From JABDQW01 sp942492025 (GTDB taxonomy: Bacteria; Pseudomonadota; Gammaproteobacteria; SZUA-229): DNA of 64,000 nucleotides. Under the pieces are notes generated by a model that had not been told where the DNA came from, did no database searches, and worked only from the letters and a program-made list of their open reading frames with translations. The position numbers and the translations under genes are program-made. Shown in pieces: positions 52,679 through 60,354 of the stretch. Position 1 is the first letter of the stretch. Each line of letters begins with the position of its first letter. The stretch covers positions 124,001 through 188,000 of the forward strand of contig CALODJ010000008.1 of assembly GCA_942492025.1 (NCBI GenBank), written 5' to 3'.

Positions 52679-53935
52679 TTATTTGTCTTTTATCCAGGTA
52701 GTAAACGTATCGACATCCATTGGCGGCGCGATGTAATACCCCTGTATCACGTCACAACCTAATGCAGTCACAAGATCCCAGTCACTCGATGTTTCAACAC
52801 CCTCGGCAACGGTCGCCATATTCAGTTGTTTTGCAAGGAATATACTGCTTTCGAGTATCGCACGTGCTGTATCGTCCTTACAGGCACCATTGACAAATGC
52901 ACGATCAATTTTCAGCTCTTCAAACGGCATTTCTTTGAGATGCTCCATGGAGGCATAGCCGGTACCAAAATCATCAATTGACAACGTTGGACCTTTGAGC
53001 CTGAGGCGTGTGAGTATATCAAGACAGGTACCAAGGTCTTTTACCAACTGACTCTCGGTAATTTCGATAACCAGTTTTTTAATATCCATGCCTGCATTTC
53101 TTACAATATCATGCAGTCGGTCCGGGAAATCCAGATGACGCAGATTGTTCATCGAAATATTTATAGCCACATTGATATCAATACCCTGCTGGTGCCAGCT
53201 CGCTCCTTGCATGGTTGCCTGCGTAATAATCGTGTCTGTGAGCGCATCAATCAAGTCATGACGCTCAGCCATACCAATAAAAATATCGGGTGAAATCATG
53301 CCTCTTTCTGGATGAGGCCAGCGTGCCAAAGTTTCTACGCACTTCACGCGTCCTGTTTTAATATCAATCTGTGGTTGGTAGTATGCGATGATTTCTCCTG
53401 CACGAATCGCCTCATCCAGCTCATCCGCAGTGACTTCAGGTATTGCCCATGTTGTCTTTTGTTCTGAGACTGCATATTTATTCATTAGCGCAATGATATT
53501 ATGCACGGGTACTGGCTTGGACAGACTACCGATAACATTCAGACCTCGCACCGACGCCATGTTCTCAGCAGTCTTGAGCACGCGTTTGTCTTCACCGCTG
53601 ACCAGGACGATTCCGCCCCCGTAACCATCATTCGCGAGATGACGTATAACTTCAATTCCGTCCATTCCAGGCATTTGTAAATCACACAATATGATGTCAA
53701 TCTGTGTTCGATTTTCTTCAATGTGGTCCAGTGCATCTGATCCACACGTAGCAGCGACGACATTACCGACACCAGATTTTTGCACTGCCATACAGAGGAA
53801 ATCCCGCATAAGCTCTTCATCATCAACAACAAGCGCTGACATTCCTGCCAGGGTGGTATCAGACAAGTGTCCATCACTGGATGACTCAAATATCAACTGT
53901 GGCTTACATGTGTTCAACGATTCAATCCTTCCCAT
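52679..53935 (-). CDS. REC-EAL phosphodiesterase (RocR-like)
   Basis: 418 residues. The receiver (about 30-155) has ALVVDDEELMRDFLCMAVQK and acceptor in DIILCDLQMPGMDG. The EAL domain (about 175-415) has the variant signature CVETLARWPHPERG, which keeps the Glu and Arg. It also has INISMNNLRHLDF, LVIEITESQLVKD, LSIDDFGTGYASM, LKIDRAFV and VAEGVETSSD. All catalytic motifs that can be recognised look intact, so c-di-GMP hydrolysis is likely. The architecture matches RocR of Pseudomonas. It is unlinked to a cognate kinase gene. Confidence 0.93.
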   Translation of the reverse strand: MGRIESLNTCKPQLIFESSSDGHLSDTTLAGMSALVVDDEELMRDFLCMAVQKSGVGNVVAATCGSDALDHIEENRTQIDIILCDLQMPGMDGIEVIRHLANDGYGGGIVLVSGEDKRVLKTAENMASVRGLNVIGSLSKPVPVHNIIALMNKYAVSEQKTTWAIPEVTADELDEAIRAGEIIAYYQPQIDIKTGRVKCVETLARWPHPERGMISPDIFIGMAERHDLIDALTDTIITQATMQGASWHQQGIDINVAINISMNNLRHLDFPDRLHDIVRNAGMDIKKLVIEITESQLVKDLGTCLDILTRLRLKGPTLSIDDFGTGYASMEHLKEMPFEELKIDRAFVNGACKDDTARAILESSIFLAKQLNMATVAEGVETSSDWDLVTALGCDVIQGYYIAPPMDVDTFTTWIKDK

Positions 53936-54436
53936 CAGCTCTGGCAGGTGCCCCCTGGGTCACACCTTTTGTATTTATATCACCTAGACACATGAAAATA
54001 ATAAGATGAGTGATATTCTATTATATCGGCCCGTATCACCGATTTCTTTAATACAATATTACTGTCAACAAAACACACAACAGGAGCGTCTTAGACCCTC
54101 CACCCCGTCCGCGGAAAATTTTTATGTTATTGATTTTAATGATTATTTTTTTCTTGTGTTCACGCTTGACCTGATCGCGATTGTCCGCGCAAAACGCAAA
54201 TAACGCGAAAGCGTGAAATGCCTGATTATCGTCAATATGTCATATAAACACCGTAATCTTTCGGCAAACTAAATCTGTTGATCCGTGCGCGTATTTGCAT
54301 ACTTTTGCGTTTTTCACGGACCAAGCTGTTCCTCCTCTGCATCTCTGCAGTTAAAACCCTCATGGATGTTCACTTCCATTTGGCCAACAACCATGACTGA
54401 TAAATCATTGACGACCTGGAAGTAGCACCAATAAAA
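53936..54436. other. Gene-free stretch between REC-EAL gene and amidase terminator
   Basis: No gene supported. It contains CTCCTCTGCATCTCTGCAG (54333-54351), the reverse of the ACCGCAGAGACGC-type motif at 36658. It also holds an A/T-rich region near 54118-54160 that may serve as promoter DNA for the REC-EAL gene. Confidence 0.5.
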
Positions 54437-54458
54437 ATGGCCCTTGTTTCAGGGCCAT
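54437..54458 (-). terminator. Rho-independent terminator of the amidase gene
   Basis: Arms ATGGCCCT and AGGGCCAT (8 bp, 6-base loop) are followed on the minus strand by TTTTATTGG, with the run of T directly after the stem. It lies 55 bp beyond the amidase stop codon. Confidence 0.8.
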
Positions 54459-54512
54459 CAAGCAGGAATGATGTGAGTATTTTGTTATTAGTTATCAGAT
54501 AAGTCTGACTTG

Positions 54513-55844
54513 TTAGCTCACCGGGATTTTAAGCACCTGACCTGCATTCAGGCTACTTGTGTACATCGCATTTCGTGCACGCAAATTCTCTATACTTGTC
54601 TGATATTTTTCTGCAATACTGCCAAGTGTATCGCCAGACCTCACTTTATGATCGGCTGCGCTTGCAGACAACCACGTACCCGGAGGCGCCTGACGCGCGA
54701 AATAATTCGCCACACCCTTACTGACCGCGTTCGCAACCTTGTTTTGATAAGCCGGGCTCATAAGTTGCTTTTCTTCGCGCGGATTGGAAATAAATGCAGT
54801 TTCGAGCAATACTGAGGGTATATTTGGCGCCTTTAAGACGGCAAATCCAGCCTGTTGCACTTGCTTTTTATGCACCCGATTGACGCTTTTAATCTGACTT
54901 AATATTTCATCGCCAATATCCAGACTTGAGCGGATAGTACCCGTTAATGACAGGTCGAACAGGACTTCTTTTATCATTTCATCTTCGATTGCCAGATTGA
55001 CATCACCGAACAGCAAATCAGCGGCATTTTCTTTTTCTGCCAGCAATTTAGCGGTTTCCGACGTAGCACCGTCGACCGAGAGGGCATATATTGAAGAGCC
55101 GCGGGCGCGCGGATCAGGAAACGAGTCCGCGTGCAATGAAATCATCATGTCCGCATTATGCTCGCGCGCCTTGTGGATACGTTGACGCAGGCGCATGAAA
55201 GAGTCATTTTTTCTGGTCAGTACGGCTTTCATTCCTTTCTGCCGGTTGATTATTTTCTCCAGCCTTTTTGCCATTGCCAGCGTTACAGTTTTCTCCTTGG
55301 TGCCTTTTTTACCCAGAGCACCTGGGTCTTTGCCACCATGTCCAGCATCGATAGCAATCACAACATCGCGTAATACCTTCTTTTTGGGCGCCGTCTTTTT
55401 GGCGACAGTTGATACTGCCCTATCGTTATGCAAGTCCAGCACCAGGCGATAACCTGACTTACCCGACGGCCCCAGTACAAAGCTTCTGGGCTTTACTTCG
55501 TGCTGAAGATCGAATACGACCCGTAGATCATTAGAATTCCTGACACCACTCCGTATACGTCGAATCAGCGAATTGGCACCCACACGGTCGACCATACCGT
55601 GCGTCATGTTCGTGTTTCTCAGGTCGAGGACGACGCGTTCGGGTTTATCCAACGTAAAAATCGAGTGATCAACGGCCCTGTTGAGATCGAATACCAGGCG
55701 CACATAGCCCTGGTGACTGGATAATCGAATATCCTTAACTTTCGTTGCAGCAGCAGCATGCGCGACTGCAGGCACAGCGGACATGGTTGCCACGCCACTC
55801 AAGCTAGCGAGCTGCTTTAAAAAGGCTCGACGATTCTTTTCCAT
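54513..55844 (-). CDS. amiC: N-acetylmuramoyl-L-alanine amidase (AmiC-like, Tat signal)
   Basis: 443 residues. The signal peptide carries a twin-arginine motif (KNRRAFLKQLASLSGVATMS), as in AmiC. The AMIN domain (about 35-135) includes GYVRLVFDLNRAVDHSIFTL. The Amidase_3 catalytic domain (about 155-390) has zinc ligands in IDAGHGGKDPGALG and MISLHADSFPDPRARG, and the Glu in LETAFISNP. A single LysM repeat (about 398-441) reads VRSGDTLGSIAEKYQTSIEN. It splits daughter-cell peptidoglycan. The LysM domain is AmiB-like, so AmiB is an alternative name. The mutL gene that often follows is absent. Confidence 0.92.
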   Translation of the reverse strand: MEKNRRAFLKQLASLSGVATMSAVPAVAHAAAATKVKDIRLSSHQGYVRLVFDLNRAVDHSIFTLDKPERVVLDLRNTNMTHGMVDRVGANSLIRRIRSGVRNSNDLRVVFDLQHEVKPRSFVLGPSGKSGYRLVLDLHNDRAVSTVAKKTAPKKKVLRDVVIAIDAGHGGKDPGALGKKGTKEKTVTLAMAKRLEKIINRQKGMKAVLTRKNDSFMRLRQRIHKAREHNADMMISLHADSFPDPRARGSSIYALSVDGATSETAKLLAEKENAADLLFGDVNLAIEDEMIKEVLFDLSLTGTIRSSLDIGDEILSQIKSVNRVHKKQVQQAGFAVLKAPNIPSVLLETAFISNPREEKQLMSPAYQNKVANAVSKGVANYFARQAPPGTWLSASAADHKVRSGDTLGSIAEKYQTSIENLRARNAMYTSSLNAGQVLKIPVS

Positions 55845-55977
55845 TGTTTTTCTATAAAGCTATGATCGTTTTTATTGTGAAGATGCTAATAGTTTGGTTA
55901 TTTTTAATAAATATGCAAGTAATTTTTAAAAATTATTTATATGTTTTTTATACACATAGCACACTAAGCTATAGTAA

Positions 55978-56448
55978 TTAATCAGGTTTCAGGGACACTA
56001 TAAGCGTATCTCCCTTTACAGAACAGGCGGTTAGCGTCAGTTTCCGACCGTGCGGATCATGTGCCAGCGTACAATCAATATCTGCATCGGCAAGATGCCC
56101 GACTGCTTTTTCCGGCCATTCGATCAGGCATATAGACGAATTGTTGAAATAGTCACGGGCGCCGGTGAATTCCAGCTCTTCCGGATCGGTCAAGCGATAT
56201 AAATCGAAGTGGTAACACATCAGATCTGTACCGAAGCGGTAGGGTTCGACCAGTGTATAGGTCGGGCTTTTCACCACACCCTGGTAGCCCAGCCCACGCA
56301 GAAAACCCCGTGCAAATGTGGTTTTGCCGGCCCCCAGCGGCCCCTTTAGATAAATCACAATACCTGCAACCGCGCGTTTAGCCAACTGTGCAGCAAACGC
56401 TTCAAGCGCATCCTCCGAACTCAGTAACTTTTCAACGGGACTGCTCAT
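55978..56448 (-). CDS. tsaE: TsaE, tRNA t6A biosynthesis ATPase
   Basis: 156 residues. Walker A is YLKGPLGAGKTTFARGFLRG; also present are VKSPTYTLVEPYRFGTDLM and YHFDLYRLTDPEELEFTGAR, and CLIEWPEKA. TsaE drives the TsaBDE cycle that adds threonylcarbamoyl to A37 of ANN-decoding tRNAs. It overlaps nnrD by 4 bp, and the order nnrD-tsaE-amidase is common in gammaproteobacteria. Confidence 0.96.
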   Translation of the reverse strand: MSSPVEKLLSSEDALEAFAAQLAKRAVAGIVIYLKGPLGAGKTTFARGFLRGLGYQGVVKSPTYTLVEPYRFGTDLMCYHFDLYRLTDPEELEFTGARDYFNNSSICLIEWPEKAVGHLADADIDCTLAHDPHGRKLTLTACSVKGDTLIVSLKPD

Positions 56449-57971
56449 TCCACCTCGTACCTGGCAGCTTGACGTATGTGCTCGATAACATCACTGGCCA
56501 GCAATCCACGGTCATCACCTTGTGCTGCGATGTCACCAGCCAGGGCATGCAGGCAAACGGCGCTGATCACGGCCCCGCGGACATCTCTTGCCATTGCAGC
56601 CTGTTGTGCAGCAATCGAGGCGATCATCCCGGTCAGCACATCACCCATGCCTGCTGTTGCCATTGCTGGATTGCCCCTGGCTGAAACATAGGTATCGCTG
56701 CCCTGTTGAATAATTGTGCCCGAACCCTTGAGTACAACTTGAGCATTGTATTTCTGTTCAAGGTATTGCGCAGCGGCAAAACGATCCTGCTGGATTGCAG
56801 TTGTAGGCATTTGCAGTAAACGCGATGCCTCACCAGGATGGGGCGTTATGACGCTGTCCTTGGTCAGTAGCGCCTGCTCCATTTTTGCCAGCAAATTAAG
56901 CGCATCCGCATCCACCACCATAGATCGGGTTGAATTAAATGCTGTGTATAGCAGGCGTTGTGCCCAGGCATCCTGACCCAGACCACAGCCTATTGCGATA
57001 TAATCTGCGTTATCAACAAGTTCAGGGCTAAGTTCACCGTTGACACTTCTGTGCACCATGGATTCCGGACAAACAGCAACCACGGCGTTGATATGCTCCT
57101 TTCGTGTAACAACGGACACCAGACCGGCACCAGACCTTAGCGCCGCCCTTGCAGCCAGGCCAACGGCACCCGGCATGCCGTAGTTCCCACCTATGATCAC
57201 AACATGGCCATTCTCACCCTTGTGACTGTCATGCTGTCGACGCGGTAACTGCCACTGCGCTGGATAACAGAGCAACTCCGCCTCTGCAGTTACCGAATCG
57301 TAGACTGCATCAGTTAGCCCCAAATCATCGAAAACCACCTCACCCGTGCACGTTTTTCCACTGCCCGTGAACAAGCCTTTCTTCAGTCCAATAAAACTGA
57401 CGGTTCGCTCAGCATTGATGGCAACACCTGAGACAGCACCCGTATCGGCATTAAGACCTGAAGGAATATCAACCGAGATAACCGGTATAGCTGTGCGATT
57501 GACCGCAATGATCAGCCTCCTCCAGTCGCCTTCGACATCGCGCGCCAATCCAGTGCCTAATAGCGCATCGACAATAACATCGGCCTCGATCTTGATGTCA
57601 TCGTGGTAACGTTCTGTTTCGCCGCACTCCTGCCAATGCAGCCATGCCTGCCTGGCATCACCACTCAGTTTGTGCGGATCGATTATACTGACAACACGAA
57701 CGCCCAGCCCATGGCCATGGGCAAGACGAGCGATTACATAGCCATCACCGGCATTATTGCCGGCACCACATAAGACCAGAATCGACTGCACAGCCGAATA
57801 ATGGTGTTTAAGGGCGTCATAGACCGCCTGACCCGCTCTACGCATCAGCGTATAACCGGGAACGCCGTAGTCATTGATCGCGATTTGATCAAGACGCGCG
57901 ACAGCTTCAGCGCTATACAGTTTTGTAGGAAGTTGGTTCAACACAATGGGCGCAAAATCTTTATATGTCAA
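56445..57971 (-). CDS. nnrD: NnrD/NnrE bifunctional NAD(P)HX repair enzyme
   Basis: 508 residues. The N-terminal YjeF epimerase domain (about 15-220) has VLCGAGNNAGDGYVIARLAH and ISVDIPSGLNADTGAVSG. The C-terminal ADP-dependent dehydratase domain (about 235-500) has GENGHVVIIGGNYGMPGAVG, DSVITPHPGEASRLL and ARGNPAMATAGMGDVLTGMI. The two domains repair hydrated NADH/NADPH. The listed start is TTG at 57971, which lies exactly on the edge of a family 2 repeat. A GTG nine codons in, or the TTG after it, is an alternative and fits the start of homology (LPTKLYSAEAV) better. Confidence 0.93.
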   Translation of the reverse strand: MTYKDFAPIVLNQLPTKLYSAEAVARLDQIAINDYGVPGYTLMRRAGQAVYDALKHHYSAVQSILVLCGAGNNAGDGYVIARLAHGHGLGVRVVSIIDPHKLSGDARQAWLHWQECGETERYHDDIKIEADVIVDALLGTGLARDVEGDWRRLIIAVNRTAIPVISVDIPSGLNADTGAVSGVAINAERTVSFIGLKKGLFTGSGKTCTGEVVFDDLGLTDAVYDSVTAEAELLCYPAQWQLPRRQHDSHKGENGHVVIIGGNYGMPGAVGLAARAALRSGAGLVSVVTRKEHINAVVAVCPESMVHRSVNGELSPELVDNADYIAIGCGLGQDAWAQRLLYTAFNSTRSMVVDADALNLLAKMEQALLTKDSVITPHPGEASRLLQMPTTAIQQDRFAAAQYLEQKYNAQVVLKGSGTIIQQGSDTYVSARGNPAMATAGMGDVLTGMIASIAAQQAAMARDVRGAVISAVCLHALAGDIAAQGDDRGLLASDVIEHIRQAARYEVE

Positions 57972-58216
57972 TGTCTGAATTTGATCTCACAATACCGTTA
58001 TTTACTCTCAATAAGGCCTGACAGTGCCTATGCATGCTAAATCACCATCACATGCTTGAATAATGAAATCATGACTGTAGGGTGCGCGGTGCGCACCGGG
58101 ACAGGGTGACACACGTAAATTTCGCGGTGCGCACGGCACGCCCTAAGATCGGTCCATTCTGCTGTCAGTTGACGTCTAAATCGTTTCAACAATCTGTAAG
58201 ATCAGAACTGAGTCGC
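57970..58216 (-). repeat. Family 2 dispersed repeat, copy e
   Basis: Inverted orientation. AATGTCTGAATTTGATCTCA begins right at the nnrD start, and AGATCAGAACTGAGTCGC ends before TA (58217-58218). The left flank is TC rather than TA. Core arms: GTAGGGTGCGCGGTGCGCAC and GTGCGCACGGCACGCCCTAA. It fills most of the nnrD-serS gap; 58219-58389 shows nothing I recognise. Confidence 0.82.
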
Positions 58217-58389
58217 TACAACTTATATTTATACGACACATAGGATTACAGTCAATCATTCAGGTCTTTCCGAAAATCCGTATGTAACGATGTAACCCGT
58301 AAAAACTTAGATCGCGTTGAATGAGCCTGGCAGTAGCCTAATTGAATCCGTTACACCTGCCCCGCTTTGCGCCCTTGGGGTATTTGCGC

Positions 58390-59673
58390 TCATTTTTTTA
58401 TCTGGAGTTTCTCGATACCGCCCATATAAGATTGCAGTGCATCCGGAACGACAACGCTGCCGTCTGCCTGCTGATAGTTTTCCAGTATCGCAACCAGCGT
58501 GCGGCCAACGGCCAGACCGGATCCATTAATGGTGTGTAGAAGTTCGGGCTTGCCAGTATCCGGATTGCGCCAGCGTGCCTGCATGCGTCTTGCCTGAAAA
58601 TCGGTAAAACAGCTGCACGAGGAAATCTCACGATACGCTTGCTGACCGGGCAGCCAGACCTCCAGGTCGTAGGTTTTTGCCGCTGAAAAACCCATGTCAC
58701 CACTGCACAACACGATCACCCGGTAGGGCAGTTCCAGCTTTTGCAACACAGTTTCAGCGTGTGCTGTTAGCTCTTCCAACGCCTCCCAGGCTTCACCGGG
58801 CCTGACCAGCTGCACCATTTCCACTTTCTCGAACTGGTGCTGGCGTATCATACCGCGAGTGTCCTTGCCGTAGGTGCCCGCCTCGGAACGAAAACAGGGC
58901 GTATGACTGGTGTATTTCAGGGGCAGCTCATCATTGTGGATGATTTCACCGCGCACGAGATTGGTGACAGGCACTTCAGCTGTCGGAATCAGGTAATAAC
59001 CGGCTTCCTGATCCACACAGAACAGGTCTTCTTCAAACTTGGGTAACTGCCCTGTACCGCGCAGACTGTCGCTGTTTACAATGTAGGGAACATAGACTTC
59101 CGTGTAACCATGCTCAGTGGTATGCAGGTCGAGCATAAACTGTATGAGCGAACGGTGCAGTTTTGCCACCTGTCCCCGCATCACCACATAACGTGAGCCG
59201 GTAAGTTTGCTTGCTGTTTCAAAATCCAGTTGATCAAGACCGGCACCAATGTCCACATGATCCTTTACCTTAAAGTCGTAACTGCGCGGCTCACCCCAGC
59301 GCCGTATTTCGACGTTGTCTGACTCATCTTCGCCATCCGGTACCGAGCTATCCGGCAGGTTCGGAATCTCCATCAACACATTATCCAGCTGTTGCTGGAC
59401 GGCTGTCAGTTCCGTTTTTGCCTTATCCAAGGACGCGCCTAATCCGGCTACTTCATCGACTAAATGCTGGATGTCTTCACCGGCGGCTTTGGCCTTGCCG
59501 ATAGATTTGGATTTAATATTACGCTCATTCTGTAATTGTTCAGTACGAACCTGGTATTGCTTGCGTTTAGTCTCCAGGTCTTCAATTGCTGACACATCAA
59601 GATCAACTCCACGTCGTCTCAGTTGTGCAGCAATGGAGGCAATATCAGCACGAATCAGTTTGGGATCTAGCAT
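58390..59673 (-). CDS. serS: Seryl-tRNA synthetase
   Basis: 427 residues, normal for SerRS. The N-terminal coiled-coil arm (about 28-100) binds the long variable arm of tRNA-Ser. The class II catalytic core includes YYLIPTAEVPVTNLVRGEII, motif 2 (TRGMIRQHQFEKVEMVQLVR) and motif 3 (NGSGLAVGRTLVAILENYQQ). It is the last gene of acnB-crcB-DUF190-serS, 13 bp from the DUF190 stop, so co-transcription is likely. Confidence 0.97.
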   Translation of the reverse strand: MLDPKLIRADIASIAAQLRRRGVDLDVSAIEDLETKRKQYQVRTEQLQNERNIKSKSIGKAKAAGEDIQHLVDEVAGLGASLDKAKTELTAVQQQLDNVLMEIPNLPDSSVPDGEDESDNVEIRRWGEPRSYDFKVKDHVDIGAGLDQLDFETASKLTGSRYVVMRGQVAKLHRSLIQFMLDLHTTEHGYTEVYVPYIVNSDSLRGTGQLPKFEEDLFCVDQEAGYYLIPTAEVPVTNLVRGEIIHNDELPLKYTSHTPCFRSEAGTYGKDTRGMIRQHQFEKVEMVQLVRPGEAWEALEELTAHAETVLQKLELPYRVIVLCSGDMGFSAAKTYDLEVWLPGQQAYREISSCSCFTDFQARRMQARWRNPDTGKPELLHTINGSGLAVGRTLVAILENYQQADGSVVVPDALQSYMGGIEKLQIKK

Positions 59674-59686
59674 CTTGCTTCAACAC

Positions 59687-59980
59687 TCACGAAAAATCAG
59701 CGGTGAATGTTAACACATGGCCTGGTGGAATCAGCTCGCTGACAGAATCCAGTGCTGTTTTGACATTTTCCGCATCATCAAAAAACTCCACCACCACGGG
59801 CAGATCAAACGATACATCGAGCAGGGTTGATGAATGCGTTTTACCTGATTTGCCAAAACCCGTAACACCCCGAAAGACAGTAACACCCATGACCTTGTGC
59901 TCGTCATGCAGGCGTTTGAAGATCTTCTCGTGTACGTGCTCACCTTCAGTCACATAGATACGCGCAACAGTCACTTTCAT
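59687..59980 (-). CDS. DUF190 family protein
   Basis: 97 residues. It starts MKVTVARIYVTEGEHVHEK, with VMGVTVFRGVTGFGKSG and VVVEFFDDAENVKTALDSVS following, all typical of DUF190. I chose the ATG at 59980 because it overlaps the crcB stop as ATGA. The longer open frame to 60160 only translates crcB in another frame. DUF190 genes are often next to crcB and are thought to have a PII-like fold, so a role in fluoride export control is plausible. Confidence 0.93.
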   Translation of the reverse strand: MKVTVARIYVTEGEHVHEKIFKRLHDEHKVMGVTVFRGVTGFGKSGKTHSSTLLDVSFDLPVVVEFFDDAENVKTALDSVSELIPPGHVLTFTADFS

Positions 59981-60354
59981 AGTTGACGCCCCAGCAATAC
60001 GCCGAACCATACTGCGGCCAGGCAGGCCAGCACACTCAATACGATGTTCGTGGCGGCACGCATGACATCGCCCTGCTCCAGCAGGTTGAGTGTTTCGATA
60101 GAAAACGTTGAAAAGGTTGTGAATGCTCCGAGAACACCGACGAGTACCGCAGCACGCCATTCGGCACCGATATCATAGCGCTCCAGCATCAGCACACTGA
60201 GTATACCCATCAGCAGGGAACCCGTTACATTGACGAACAATGTGCCATAGGGAAATCCCCTGCCCAGTAATGAATACACACCCACTGAGGCACTGTAGCG
60301 AAGCACCGCCCCGATTGCCCCACCCATGGCGATAAAGACCAGGACCTTCAACAC
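59977..60354 (-). CDS. crcB: CrcB/FluC fluoride channel
   Basis: 125 residues, four membrane segments. The signatures GGAIGAVLRYSASVGVYSLL, GTLFVNVTGSLLMGILSVLM and GVLGAFTTFSTFSIETLNLL are those of FluC dual-topology fluoride channels. The GTG start directly follows the acnB stop (TAG then GTG). No fluoride riboswitch is expected in this gap because there is none to hold it. crcB and DUF190 overlap by 4 bp. Confidence 0.95.
   Translation of the reverse strand: MLKVLVFIAMGGAIGAVLRYSASVGVYSLLGRGFPYGTLFVNVTGSLLMGILSVLMLERYDIGAEWRAAVLVGVLGAFTTFSTFSIETLNLLEQGDVMRAATNIVLSVLACLAAVWFGVLLGRQL

Noticed and set aside
59981..60160. N-terminal extension of the DUF190 frame
   Set aside because: The extra 60 residues are crcB read in another frame; DUF190 homology begins at the ATG at 59980.
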